Below are positions 18,342-26,419 of a stretch of DNA of 64,000 nt, one piece after another. Each line of letters opens with the position of its first letter. Position 1 is the first letter of the stretch. Source of the stretch: Streptomyces hawaiiensis (GTDB taxonomy: Bacteria > Actinomycetota > Actinomycetes > Streptomycetales > Streptomycetaceae); the NCBI RefSeq assembly GCF_004803895.1, contig NZ_CP021978.1, positions 7,564,001 to 7,628,000 of the forward strand, read 5' to 3'. Under the pieces are notes generated by a model. It had not been told where the DNA came from. It was given only the letters and a program-made list of their open reading frames with translations, and did no database searches. The position numbers were made by a program, and so were the translations under genes.

Positions 18342-19708
18342 GGCCGGGCGTCTCCCGGGTGCGCGAGGTCGTAGGGACGGGGGTAGGTGGTCGGGCGGTA
18401 CGGAAGGTAGCGGGGCTCGGCCGCCGGGCCCTCGGCCCTGGCGCGTGAGTTGAGGGCGTCGGGCGACACGTCCCAGCGGCCGGTGTCCAGGCGCTTCTCC
18501 AAGGTGTGCAGGGCGGCCAGTGTCTCGCCCGGGGTGAAGGTGCAGTGGCCCGGGGCGTCGACGTACGCCTGGCGCAGGAGCCCCGCGGAGCCCGCCGCCG
18601 AGGCGGCCCGGCGATAGCCGCTCTCCGACTGCACCGGGATCAGGGCGTCACCGGTCGTGTGGATGGTCAGCTGGGGGTCGGTGAGCCGGCCGGAGAGCAC
18701 GCTGGTGTTCCGCATCCACCGCACCGCCGACGGGTCGGCGGTGATCCGGGGTGCCCGGCCGAGGGCCGAGAGGTCGGTGCGCATGGACAGGCCCGCCTCC
18801 TTGTAGAGCTCCGTCACCTCTTTGTACAGCGGGGACCGCAGAAGCATCGAGCGGTAGTCGACGCCCGTGTTCCACGACGGGTTGCCGCCCGCCCGGCTCT
18901 CGGCCTCCTGCCGCCAGCTGAACGCGGGCAGTTGGAGCAGGCCCCGGACGGCCGTGTACTGGTTGGACTGCGCGGTCTTCCAGTCGGTGGGACCCGGCTC
19001 GGTCTGCGCGGCGTCGTTGTAGCCGGGGATGTTGTGCAGAGCCGCGGCGAGGGCGATCCGGGCCCGGCCCTCGGGGGTCCGCTGGGCCGCGTCCACCTTC
19101 GAGGTGAGTGCCTTGCCGGCGGCGACCGCCTCGGCCTGGTCCGCGAACCCCGCGAGCCGGACACCGGAGTCCGGGGCGAGCAGCGTGCGCAGCGCGAACA
19201 CCGGGTCCAGGGTGCTGTTCCAGTTGGCGACACCGCCCTGCACCAGACCGCACATCGACAGCGATCCGTCGAAGCGGCCGGCGTGCCGCTCGGCGAGCAC
19301 GCTGGTGACGAAGCCGCCGTACGAGGTGCCCCAGGCGATGGCCCGCCGGGCCGCGCCGAACCTCTCGGTGAACAGGTCCAGCGTGGCGAGCTGGTCGGGC
19401 ACCGCCTCGGTGACCGCCCAGCCGGTCGTCGCGTACGAGGAGCCGATGAGGGCGTACCCCTTCGCAAGCAGCTTGTCCCGGGCGGCGGAACCCGGCGTGT
19501 TCTGGGCCGGGTTGGGGGCCCCGGCCGGGGTGTAGCCGTGGCTGTAGAGCAGGACCGTGCCGTTCCAGGACGCCGGTAGGTCCATCACGTACGCGGCGCC
19601 GGAGGGGAGCCGGCCCTCCAGGTGGGTGCCGGTGGCGGCGGCTTGCGCGGGAAGGGCGGTCGCCGCCAGGGCCAGGCAGGCGGTCAGCAGAGCGAGGCGG
19701 ATCCTCAA
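18338..19708 (-). CDS. Exported alpha/beta hydrolase
   Basis: A 456-residue serine hydrolase with an N-terminal signal peptide (RIRLALLTACLALAATALPAQA). The nucleophile elbow is GTSYGGF near residue 120 and the late DAPGHCTF near 390 gives the catalytic His. It may cleave an ester or peptide outside the cell; Streptomyces relatives are called alpha/beta hydrolase or prolyl oligopeptidase-like without clear substrates. The start is TTG at 19708: AAGGAA lies 7 bases upstream and the symporter TGA stop overlaps it as TTGA, which implies coupled translation. The long frame further upstream is out of phase with the symporter and is not coding. Confidence 0.82.
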   Translation of the reverse strand: MRIRLALLTACLALAATALPAQAAATGTHLEGRLPSGAAYVMDLPASWNGTVLLYSHGYTPAGAPNPAQNTPGSAARDKLLAKGYALIGSSYATTGWAVTEAVPDQLATLDLFTERFGAARRAIAWGTSYGGFVTSVLAERHAGRFDGSLSMCGLVQGGVANWNSTLDPVFALRTLLAPDSGVRLAGFADQAEAVAAGKALTSKVDAAQRTPEGRARIALAAALHNIPGYNDAAQTEPGPTDWKTAQSNQYTAVRGLLQLPAFSWRQEAESRAGGNPSWNTGVDYRSMLLRSPLYKEVTELYKEAGLSMRTDLSALGRAPRITADPSAVRWMRNTSVLSGRLTDPQLTIHTTGDALIPVQSESGYRRAASAAGSAGLLRQAYVDAPGHCTFTPGETLAALHTLEKRLDTGRWDVSPDALNSRARAEGPAAEPRYLPYRPTTYPRPYDLAHPGDARP

Positions 19709-21051
19709 CGCGGGGTTCCTTCCAGGGCGGGGGCGGCGGCGGGGGAGTCCAGCGCGTCCGTGTGCGTCTCGCGCAGCCGCCACACGGTGACCGCGGTGAT
19801 CGCCGCGCCCGCGCACAGCAGCAGCGACACCGGGGTGCTGCCGCCGCCGAAGGAGGCCAGCAGGCTGCCCGCGATCAGCGGGGAGAACCCGGCGCCGATC
19901 AGCGTCGCCCCCTGGTAGCCGAGGGAGGCGCCGGTGTAGCGGACACGGGTGCCGAACATCTCGGTGAGCAGGGCGCCGAGCGGCCCGTACATCGTGGACT
20001 GGGCGACGCCGTGGCCGAGCGCCAGGGCGAGGATCAGCAGGCCGGGGGAGCCGGAGTCGACCAGGGCCAGCACCGGGAAGGCGAGCGCCGCCGAGGCGAC
20101 GGCACCGGCCAGGACGACCGGCCGGCGGCCGACCCGGTCGGACAGCGCGGACGCGGCGGGCAGGACGACGAGGGCCACGCACGAGGCGACGGTGACCGCG
20201 GTCAGCACCTGCGGGCGGGTGTACCCCTCGTCGACGGCGTAGGAGATCATGAAGCTCGTCAGCAGGGACTGTGCGGTGAACGCGCCGATGCCGACGCAGG
20301 CGGCCAGCAGCACCGGCTTCGGGCGGCGCAGCACCTCCACGATCGGCGGCCGGGCCACCGGATCCCGCTTGACCTGCGCGAACAGCGGGCTCTCGGCGAC
20401 CTTCAGCCGCACGAACAGGCCGACGCCCAGCAGCACGATGCTCAGCAGGAACGGCACCCGCCAGCCCCACGAGCGGAACTCGTCGTCCGGCAGGGTGGCG
20501 ACGAGGGTGACCACACCGGCCGACAGTACGGAACCGAGTGGGGCGCCGAGCTGGGTGAAGCTGGACCACAGGCCGCGCCGGGAACCCCGCGCGTGCTCGG
20601 CGTGCTCGACGACCATCAGCATCGCGCCGCCCCACTCGCCGCCGATCGCGATGCCCTGCACCACGCGCAGGGCGACCAGCAGCACCGGGGCCCAGACGCC
20701 GATCGTGTCGTAGGTCGGCAGCAGGCCGATGAGGAAGCTGCCCGCCCCCATCAGGACCATGGTGAGCAGCATCATCGACTTGCGGCCGAGCCGGTCGCCG
20801 AAGTGCCCGAAGAGGATGCCGCCGAGCGGCCGGGCGAGATAGCCCGCGGCGAAGGTGCCGAACGCCGCGATGGTGCCGACGGCCGGGTCGGCCCGCGGGA
20901 AGAACAGCTCGCCGAAGACGAGCGCGGCGACGGTGCCGTAGACGAGGAAGTCGTAGAACTCGACGGTCGTGCCGAGCAGGCCGGAGACGGCGACGCGGCG
21001 CAACTGCCGTGATGCGGGGGAGAGTTGAGGGGTGGGCGGGGATGGCTGCAC
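19705..21051 (-). CDS. MFS metabolite:proton symporter
   Basis: A 448-residue, 12-helix MHS family (ShiA/ProP-like) transporter. GTTVEFYDFLVYGTVAALVF in helix 1, GDRLGRKSMM in the first cytoplasmic loop, WGGAMLMVVEHA and SDRVGRRPVV in the second half are typical. Such carriers import carboxylates such as shikimate, alpha-ketoglutarate or aromatic acids. GTG at 21051 is chosen because GGGAG precedes it and because a promoter (-10 at 21089-21094) lies downstream of the alternative ATG at 21099. It is followed by an exported hydrolase and an IclR gene. Confidence 0.88.
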   Translation of the reverse strand: MQPSPPTPQLSPASRQLRRVAVSGLLGTTVEFYDFLVYGTVAALVFGELFFPRADPAVGTIAAFGTFAAGYLARPLGGILFGHFGDRLGRKSMMLLTMVLMGAGSFLIGLLPTYDTIGVWAPVLLVALRVVQGIAIGGEWGGAMLMVVEHAEHARGSRRGLWSSFTQLGAPLGSVLSAGVVTLVATLPDDEFRSWGWRVPFLLSIVLLGVGLFVRLKVAESPLFAQVKRDPVARPPIVEVLRRPKPVLLAACVGIGAFTAQSLLTSFMISYAVDEGYTRPQVLTAVTVASCVALVVLPAASALSDRVGRRPVVLAGAVASAALAFPVLALVDSGSPGLLILALALGHGVAQSTMYGPLGALLTEMFGTRVRYTGASLGYQGATLIGAGFSPLIAGSLLASFGGGSTPVSLLLCAGAAITAVTVWRLRETHTDALDSPAAAPALEGTPR

Positions 21052-21088
21052 GGTGGGCTCCCTGGGGACGGGGCGCGGTTGGTCCGTG

Positions 21089-21117
21089 AAGTTATGCATC
21101 CATCGTGCAGCCGTCAA
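21089..21117 (-). promoter_or_regulatory. Promoter of the symporter-hydrolase-IclR operon
   Basis: On the minus strand TTGACG (21112-21117) and TAACTT (21089-21094) are 17 bp apart, a good sigma-HrdB type promoter. CAAATGATTG overlaps the -35 box and resembles the CAA-N3-TTG elements at the divergent MarR/SDR promoter, so MarR may act here as well. Confidence 0.6.
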
Positions 21118-21131
21118 TCATTTGCACAACA

Positions 21132-21653
21132 TCAGTTCAGACCGTCCTCCGCGATTCGCAGCAGCAGCGCGTGCAGGGTCTCCCGCTCGGCCGGTTCCAG
21201 TGGGCCCAGGAGTTCGCCGGTCACCCGCAGGCCGGCCTCGTCGGTGTCGCGGAGGAAGCCGCGGCCGTTCTCGGTCAGCACGACGATCCGGCTGCGGCGG
21301 TCGTCGGGGGAGGGGCGGCGCTCGGCGAAGCCCAGCTTCTCCAGGTCGTCGACCAGACCGACGATCGCGCTCGGGTCGTACCCGAGCCGCGCGCTCAGTT
21401 CGCGCTGCAGGGCGCCGTCGGCGGTGGCGAGGAAGCGCAGCACCGCGTAGTGGCGCAGGCGCAGGCCCGACTCCTGGAGGCAGGCGTTGAAGAGCTGCCC
21501 CGAGCGCAGGCCCAGGCGGTACAGCAGGTAGCCCGTGTCGGCGTGCAGTCCGCGCATCCACGGTTCGTGGGCGTCGATGGGCTTCGCGGTGACGTTCTGG
21601 CGTGTGATGGCGGGCTCCCTGTGCTCGGTGCTGCTTCCCGGTGATTCCAGCAT
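21132..21653 (-). CDS. MarR family transcriptional regulator
   Basis: A 173-residue winged-helix regulator. The MarR core runs from about residue 30, with ALQRELSARLGYDPSAIVGLVDDLEKLGFAERRPSPDDRR forming the recognition helix and wing with its DDRR tip. MarR proteins are usually dimeric repressors relieved by phenolic or other carboxylate ligands. It is divergent from the SDR-amidohydrolase-CoA ligase-MaoC operon and upstream of the symporter operon, so it is well placed to control both. ATG at 21653 is used; the ribosome site is weak, so the exact start is uncertain. Confidence 0.9.
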   Translation of the reverse strand: MLESPGSSTEHREPAITRQNVTAKPIDAHEPWMRGLHADTGYLLYRLGLRSGQLFNACLQESGLRLRHYAVLRFLATADGALQRELSARLGYDPSAIVGLVDDLEKLGFAERRPSPDDRRSRIVVLTENGRGFLRDTDEAGLRVTGELLGPLEPAERETLHALLLRIAEDGLN

Positions 21654-21674
21654 CTCGCACCCACAGGTCACCAA

Positions 21675-21709
21675 CAACTATTGACGGCAACAATTATTGC
21701 TCTTAGCTT
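21675..21709 (+). promoter_or_regulatory. Promoter and candidate MarR operator of the SDR operon
   Basis: TTGACG at 21681-21686 and TAGCTT at 21704-21709 are 17 bp apart. CAACTATTG (21675-21683) overlaps the -35 box and CAATTATTG (21691-21699), a 9-bp palindrome, fills the spacer, the centres being 16 bp apart. This is the usual place for a MarR repressor to block RNA polymerase. Confidence 0.6.
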
Positions 21710-21713
21710 CGAT

Positions 21714-21755
21714 CTCGCAGTCGAACCCGTGCGACTCGCAGTCGAACCCGTGCGA
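21714..21755. repeat. Perfect 21-bp tandem duplication in the SDR leader
   Basis: Two identical 21-base units (21714-21734 and 21735-21755), each starting CTCGCAGTCG and ending CCCGTGCGA, lie back to back between the -10 box and the ribosome site. They fall in the untranslated leader if GTG at 21768 is the start. If the upstream TTG at 21681 were used they would encode LAVEPVR twice. Confidence 0.9.
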
Positions 21756-21767
21756 AGGGACCCACCC

Positions 21768-22685
21768 GTGCCCAGCATCGATCTCTCCGGCAAGGCCGCC
21801 GTCGTCACCGGCAGCGGCCGTGGCCTCGGCCTCGCCTATGCCCACGCCCTGGCCGCCCACGGCGCGTCCGTGGTCGTCAACGACGTCGACGAGGCGGTGG
21901 CGGAGGCGGCCGTGAAGTCCCTCGTGGAAGCGGGCGGCAAGGCCGTCGCCGAAGTCGTCCCGGTCGGCACCTCCGAGGCCGCCGAGCGGCTGGTGAACCG
22001 CGCGGTCGAGGAGTTCGGCCGGCTGGACGTGCTCGTCACCAACGCGGGCATCCTGCGCGACAAGGTCCTGTGGAAGATGACCGACGAGGACTTCGACGCG
22101 GTGCTCACCACCCACCTCAAGGGCACCTTCACCTGCGCCCGCGCCGCCGCCGTCCGGATGCGCGAGCAGGGCGAGGGCGGCTCGCTGATCCTGGTCGGCT
22201 CCCCGGCCGGACAGCGCGGCAACTTCGGCCAGACGAACTACGCCGCCGCCAAGGCCGGCATCGCGGCGATGGCCCGCACCTGGTCCATGGAGCTGGGCCG
22301 CGCGGGCATCACGGTCAACGCGATCGTGCCGGTCGCCGCCACCGCCATGACCGAGACCATCCCGGCCTTCGCCCCGTACATCGAGGCCATGAAGAACGGC
22401 GAGCCCCTGCCGGACTTCCTGCGCAAGGGAGAGGGTTTCGGCACCCCCGAGGACTGCGCGGCCCTGGTCCCCTTCCTGGCGTCGGAGGCCGCCCGGGGCG
22501 TCACCGGCCAGTGCGTCGGCATCGGCGGTGACAAGGTGGCACTCTGGTCGCATCCGCAGGAGATCAGGGCGGCCTACGCCGACGGCGGCTGGACCCCGCA
22601 GACGCTGGCCGACGCCTGGCCCACCTCGGTCGGTGCGGAGCTCCAGTCGGTCGGCATCCCGGCGCCGAAGTTCCCGGAGGCGTGA
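21768..22685 (+). CDS. SDR family oxidoreductase (3-hydroxyacyl-CoA dehydrogenase-like)
   Basis: A 305-residue SDR resembling the dehydrogenase part of peroxisomal multifunctional enzyme HSD17B4. TGSGRGLGLAYAHALA is the cofactor site, NAG near 93, Ser in LVGSPAGQ and YAAAK near 165 are the catalytic residues. The 60-residue C-terminal tail with HPQEIRAAYADGGWTP is shared with that group. GTG at 21768 has AAGGGA 7 bases upstream. With a CoA ligase and a MaoC hydratase in the same operon it probably oxidises a 3-hydroxyacyl-CoA. Confidence 0.87.
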   Translation: MPSIDLSGKAAVVTGSGRGLGLAYAHALAAHGASVVVNDVDEAVAEAAVKSLVEAGGKAVAEVVPVGTSEAAERLVNRAVEEFGRLDVLVTNAGILRDKVLWKMTDEDFDAVLTTHLKGTFTCARAAAVRMREQGEGGSLILVGSPAGQRGNFGQTNYAAAKAGIAAMARTWSMELGRAGITVNAIVPVAATAMTETIPAFAPYIEAMKNGEPLPDFLRKGEGFGTPEDCAALVPFLASEAARGVTGQCVGIGGDKVALWSHPQEIRAAYADGGWTPQTLADAWPTSVGAELQSVGIPAPKFPEA

Positions 22686-23572
22686 TGGACCCCGTGATGG
22701 ACCTGGACTCACTGGTCGCGATCGACGTCCACACCCACGCCGAGGTGTCCTCCCAGGGTCACTCCTCCCTGGACGACGACCTGCACGACGCCTCCTCGGC
22801 CTACTTCAAGGTCGAGGGCAAGCGGAAGCCGACGCTGCAGGAGACGGCCGCCTACTACCGCGAGCGGAACATGGCCGCCGTGATCTTCACGGTGGACGCC
22901 GAGTCCGCCACCGGCACCCCGCCCGTCCCCAACGAGGAGGTCGCCGAGGCGGCCGCCGCCAACGCCGACGTCCTCATCCCCTTCGCCTCCATCGACCCCT
23001 TCCGAGGGAAGGCGGGAGTGAAGCAGGCCCGCCGCCTGGTCGAGGAGTACGGGGTGAAGGGCTTCAAGTTCCACCCCAGCATCCAGGGCTTCTTCCCCAA
23101 CGACCGCTCGGTGGCCTACGACCTGTACGAGGTGATCGAGGAGACGGGCGCGATCGCCCTCTTCCACACCGGCCAGACGGGCATCGGCGCCGGCGTCCCC
23201 GGCGGGGGCGGGATCAGGCTGAAGTACTCCAACCCGCTCCATGTGGACGACGTGGCGGCCGACTTCCCGCACCTGAAGATCATCCTGGCGCACCCGTCCT
23301 TCCCCTGGCAGGACGAGGCCCTGGCCGTCGCCACGCACAAGCCGGGCGTGCACATCGACCTGTCCGGCTGGTCGCCGAAGTACTTCCCGCCGCAGCTCGT
23401 GCAGTACGCGAACACGCTGCTGAAGGACAAGGTCCTCTTCGGCTCCGACTTCCCCGTCCTCACCCCCGACCGCTGGCTCGCCGACTTCGACAAGCTGACG
23501 ATCAAGGACGAGGTCCGGCCGAAGATCCTCAAGGAGAACGCGGCCCGCCTGCTCGGGCTGACGCAACCGTAA
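22685..23572 (+). CDS. Amidohydrolase family protein (ACMSD-like)
   Basis: A 295-residue metal-dependent amidohydrolase_2 protein. DVHTHAEV near residue 12 is the HxH metal motif, FKFHPSIQGFFPND near 120, ILAHPSFPWQDEAL near 200 and FGSDFPVLTPDRW near 255 supply the remaining His and Asp ligands. Relatives decarboxylate or hydrolyse ring-derived acids (ACMSD, oxalomesaconate hydratase types). The ATG overlaps the SDR stop (TGATG) and GGAGG lies 4 bases upstream, so the two genes are coupled. The substrate is unknown. Confidence 0.87.
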   Translation: MDPVMDLDSLVAIDVHTHAEVSSQGHSSLDDDLHDASSAYFKVEGKRKPTLQETAAYYRERNMAAVIFTVDAESATGTPPVPNEEVAEAAAANADVLIPFASIDPFRGKAGVKQARRLVEEYGVKGFKFHPSIQGFFPNDRSVAYDLYEVIEETGAIALFHTGQTGIGAGVPGGGGIRLKYSNPLHVDDVAADFPHLKIILAHPSFPWQDEALAVATHKPGVHIDLSGWSPKYFPPQLVQYANTLLKDKVLFGSDFPVLTPDRWLADFDKLTIKDEVRPKILKENAARLLGLTQP

Positions 23573-23582
23573 GGGGCGTGAC

Positions 23583-25085
23583 ATGCGCAACGAGGGACTG
23601 GGGTCATGGCCCGCACGCCGGGCCCGCAAGACCCCGCACCGCACCGCCCTGATCCACGGCGAGTCCGCCACCGACTACGGCACGCTCCACGCCCGCACCA
23701 CCCGCCTGGCCCACGCCCTGCGCGCCCGGGGCGTGCGCCGCGGCGACCGCATCGCCTACCTCGGCCCGAACCACCCCTCCTACCTGGAGACCCTGTTCGC
23801 GGCCGGCACCCTCGGCGCGGTCTTCGTCCCCCTCAACATCCGCCTCGCCGGACCCGAGATCGCCTACCAGCTCGCCGACTCCGGCGCGCGGGCCCTCGTC
23901 TACGGCCCGTCCTACACCGGTCTGGTCGCGGGCCTGCCCGGCAGCACGGACGTACGCGTCTATCTGGAGGTCGGCGGCGAGTACGAGGCGGCCGTCGCCG
24001 AGGCGCCCGGGGAGCCGATCGACGAACCGGTCGGCGCCGACGACACCTGCATCATCATGTACACCTCGGGCACGACCGGCCGTCCCAAGGGCGCCATGCT
24101 CACCCACGGCAACCTCACCTGGAACGCGGTCAACGTCCTCGTCGACACCGACCTGATCGCCGACGAACGCGCCCTGGTCTCCGCCCCGCTGTTCCACACG
24201 GCAGGGCTGAACATGCTGACCCTGCCGGTCCTGCTGAAGGGCGGCACCTGCGTCCTGGTCGACGCCTTCGACCCCGACGCCACCTTCGACCTGATCGAAC
24301 GGCACCGCATCACCTTCATGTTCGGCGTGCCCACGATGTTCGACCAGGTGGCCCGTCACCCGCGCTGGCCCGACGCCGACCTGTCGTCGCTCCGCATCCT
24401 CACCTGCGGCGGCTCCCCGGTCCCCACCCCGCTGATCGCCGCGTACCAAAAGCGGGGCCTTACCTTCCTCCAGGGCTACGGCATGACCGAGGCCGCCCCC
24501 GGCACGCTCTTCCTCGACGCCGAACACGCCATGGGCAAGGCGGGTTCCGCGGGCGTGCCGCACTTCTTCAGCGACGTCCGTGTGGTCCGCCCGGACCTGT
24601 CGCCGGTCGACGTCGGCGAGGTGGGCGAGGTCGTGGTGCGCGGCCCGCACGTCATGCCCGGCTACTGGGGGCTGCCCGAGGAGACGGCCGCTTCCTTCGC
24701 GGACGGCTGGTTCCGCAGCGGCGACGCCGCCCAGGTCGACGAGGACGGCTACGTCCACATCGTCGACCGCATCAAGGACATGATCATCTCGGGCGGCGAG
24801 AACATCTACCCCGCCGAGATCGAGGACCAGCTCCTCGCCCATCCCGACATCGTCGAGTGCGCGGTGATCGGGGTGCCCGACGACAAGTGGGGCGAGGTGC
24901 CGCGCGCGGTCGTCGTGCCCCGCGCGGGCGCCGCCCTCGACCCCGACGAGGTGCTCGCGTCGCTCGCGGGCCGCCTCGCCAAATACAAGATCCCCAAATC
25001 GGTGGTCCTCGCGGACGAACTCCCGCGCACCGCCTCCGGAAAACTCCTCAAGTCCCGTGTCCGTACGCGCTACGGCAACCAGTAA
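23583..25085 (+). CDS. Acyl-CoA synthetase (AMP-binding ligase)
   Basis: Activates a carboxylic acid to its CoA thioester with ATP. The 500-residue protein has the P-loop-like YTSGTTGRPKG near residue 160, GYGMTEAAPG near 300, the hinge GWFRSGDAA and VDRIKDMIISGGENIYP near 400, and the C-terminal PRTASGKLLKS with the adenylation Lys. It matches medium/long-chain or aromatic acid CoA ligases. It lies 10 bases after the amidohydrolase and 8 bases before the MaoC gene, implying that the locus degrades its substrate as a CoA ester. Confidence 0.93.
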   Translation: MRNEGLGSWPARRARKTPHRTALIHGESATDYGTLHARTTRLAHALRARGVRRGDRIAYLGPNHPSYLETLFAAGTLGAVFVPLNIRLAGPEIAYQLADSGARALVYGPSYTGLVAGLPGSTDVRVYLEVGGEYEAAVAEAPGEPIDEPVGADDTCIIMYTSGTTGRPKGAMLTHGNLTWNAVNVLVDTDLIADERALVSAPLFHTAGLNMLTLPVLLKGGTCVLVDAFDPDATFDLIERHRITFMFGVPTMFDQVARHPRWPDADLSSLRILTCGGSPVPTPLIAAYQKRGLTFLQGYGMTEAAPGTLFLDAEHAMGKAGSAGVPHFFSDVRVVRPDLSPVDVGEVGEVVVRGPHVMPGYWGLPEETAASFADGWFRSGDAAQVDEDGYVHIVDRIKDMIISGGENIYPAEIEDQLLAHPDIVECAVIGVPDDKWGEVPRAVVVPRAGAALDPDEVLASLAGRLAKYKIPKSVVLADELPRTASGKLLKSRVRTRYGNQ

Positions 25086-25093
25086 GGAACCGC

Positions 25094-25549
25094 ATGAGCC
25101 TCACCGTCAACGGTCTCGACGAACTCAAGAAGCTCGCCGGCGGCGACCTCGGCACCAGCGAGTGGATCGAGGTGACGCAGGAGCGCATCAACACCTTCGC
25201 CGACGCCACGGGCGACCACCAGTGGATCCACGTCGACCCCGAGCGCGCCAAGGAGGGCCCCTTCGGCGCCCCCATCGCGCACGGCTACCTCACGCTCTCC
25301 CTCTTCATCCCGCTGTTCACCGAGCTGCTGGACGTCCAGGGCGTGACGACAAAGGTCAACTACGGCCTCAACAAGGTGCGTTTCCCCTCCCCCGTGAAGG
25401 CCGGCTCCCGCATACGGCTGGTGGCGAAGCTCGCCGAGGTGGAAGAGGTGCCGGGCGGTGTCCAGATCACCGTCGAGGGCGCCATCGAGATCGAGGGCGC
25501 CGCCAAGCCGGCCGCGGTGCTGCAGAGCCTGTCGCGGTTCTACGCCTGA
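25094..25549 (+). CDS. MaoC family enoyl-CoA hydratase
   Basis: A 151-residue single hot-dog protein. DATGDHQWIHVDPERAKEGPFGAPIAHGYLTLSL contains the hydratase-2 motif with catalytic Asp and His. It would hydrate an enoyl-CoA to the 3-hydroxyacyl-CoA that the SDR of the operon could oxidise. Its start follows GGAAC after the ligase stop, and its last 10 bases overlap the convergent PaaX-like gene. Confidence 0.92.
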   Translation: MSLTVNGLDELKKLAGGDLGTSEWIEVTQERINTFADATGDHQWIHVDPERAKEGPFGAPIAHGYLTLSLFIPLFTELLDVQGVTTKVNYGLNKVRFPSPVKAGSRIRLVAKLAEVEEVPGGVQITVEGAIEIEGAAKPAAVLQSLSRFYA

Positions 25550-26376
25550 GGCCGCGCGGGCACCAGGTCCAGAAGGCGTTCCGAGGCATCGCGGACGAGC
25601 GGTGAGAGCCGTTCGTGCACGGTCCGGAACGTCTTCTCGGCCTGTTCGGCCGGCCAGTCGTCCGGCAGGTGCTCGACAGGCAGCCGTGGGTCGCGCCGGA
25701 CGATCTGCAGCCACTCGGTCTGGAGGCGAAGACGCAGGACGAGGGCGTCGTCGGCGTCCGGCAGGTCGTCCTCCCAGGCCTGCCAGCGCCGTCCGAACCC
25801 CTCGTAGCGCCCGGCCAGGTCGGACAGTTCCCAGGTCTCCTCGATCATCTGGCCGATGTCCATGCCGGTGTCCGCGTGCGCCCGGAAGACCTTCACGTGG
25901 GCGGACAGGCCGAGCTCGGCGACCAGGGCCGACACGTCGGCCTCGCCGGGCGCGATCCACAGGCCGTTGAAGAGCGGGCCGAAGCCGCTCCAGGTCAGCC
26001 GGGAGCGCAGGTCGTGGCGCTGGCGCTGCCAGGATTCCGGCAGGGAGAAGCCGAGCAGCGTCCAGGTGCCGTCCCACCGCCGGTTGACGGCACCCGCCTG
26101 CCAGATCCGCTGCTCGCCGTCGCGCAGCACCGCCTCCGAGCGCTCGGTCAGCCCGAAGTACATACGGCGGCCCTCGCGCTGGCGGCGCAGCAGGTCACGG
26201 CCCACCATGCGGGTCAGCGTGGAGCGGGTGGCCTGCTCGCCGATCCCGGCGCGGGCGAACACGTCGATGACGCTGCCCGAGTACACGCACACGTCACGGC
26301 CGAGCACCTGATCGCCCAGGAACGTCAGCATGAGGGACTGGGGCCGCAGCGACTCTTCACCGGTCACGCGGCCCAC
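25540..26376 (-). CDS. PaaX family transcriptional regulator
   Basis: A 278-residue PaaX-like repressor: N-terminal winged helix (SLMLTFLGDQVLGRDVCVYSG to EQATRSTLTRMVGRDLLRRQR), a middle ferredoxin-like domain with WDGTWTLLGFSLPES and the PaaX C-terminal domain. PaaX of E. coli responds to phenylacetyl-CoA, so family members often sense acyl-CoA esters. The adjacent CoA-ligase operon is the natural target. GTG at 26376 has GGAGG 4 bases upstream. It also lies 43 bases downstream of the PHP hydrolase gene on the same strand. Confidence 0.88.
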   Translation of the reverse strand: MGRVTGEESLRPQSLMLTFLGDQVLGRDVCVYSGSVIDVFARAGIGEQATRSTLTRMVGRDLLRRQREGRRMYFGLTERSEAVLRDGEQRIWQAGAVNRRWDGTWTLLGFSLPESWQRQRHDLRSRLTWSGFGPLFNGLWIAPGEADVSALVAELGLSAHVKVFRAHADTGMDIGQMIEETWELSDLAGRYEGFGRRWQAWEDDLPDADDALVLRLRLQTEWLQIVRRDPRLPVEHLPDDWPAEQAEKTFRTVHERLSPLVRDASERLLDLVPARPQA

Positions 26377-26419
26377 CGTACCTCCGCTCGATCAGTCCGT
26401 GACCTGCTGGTCCCCGGGG

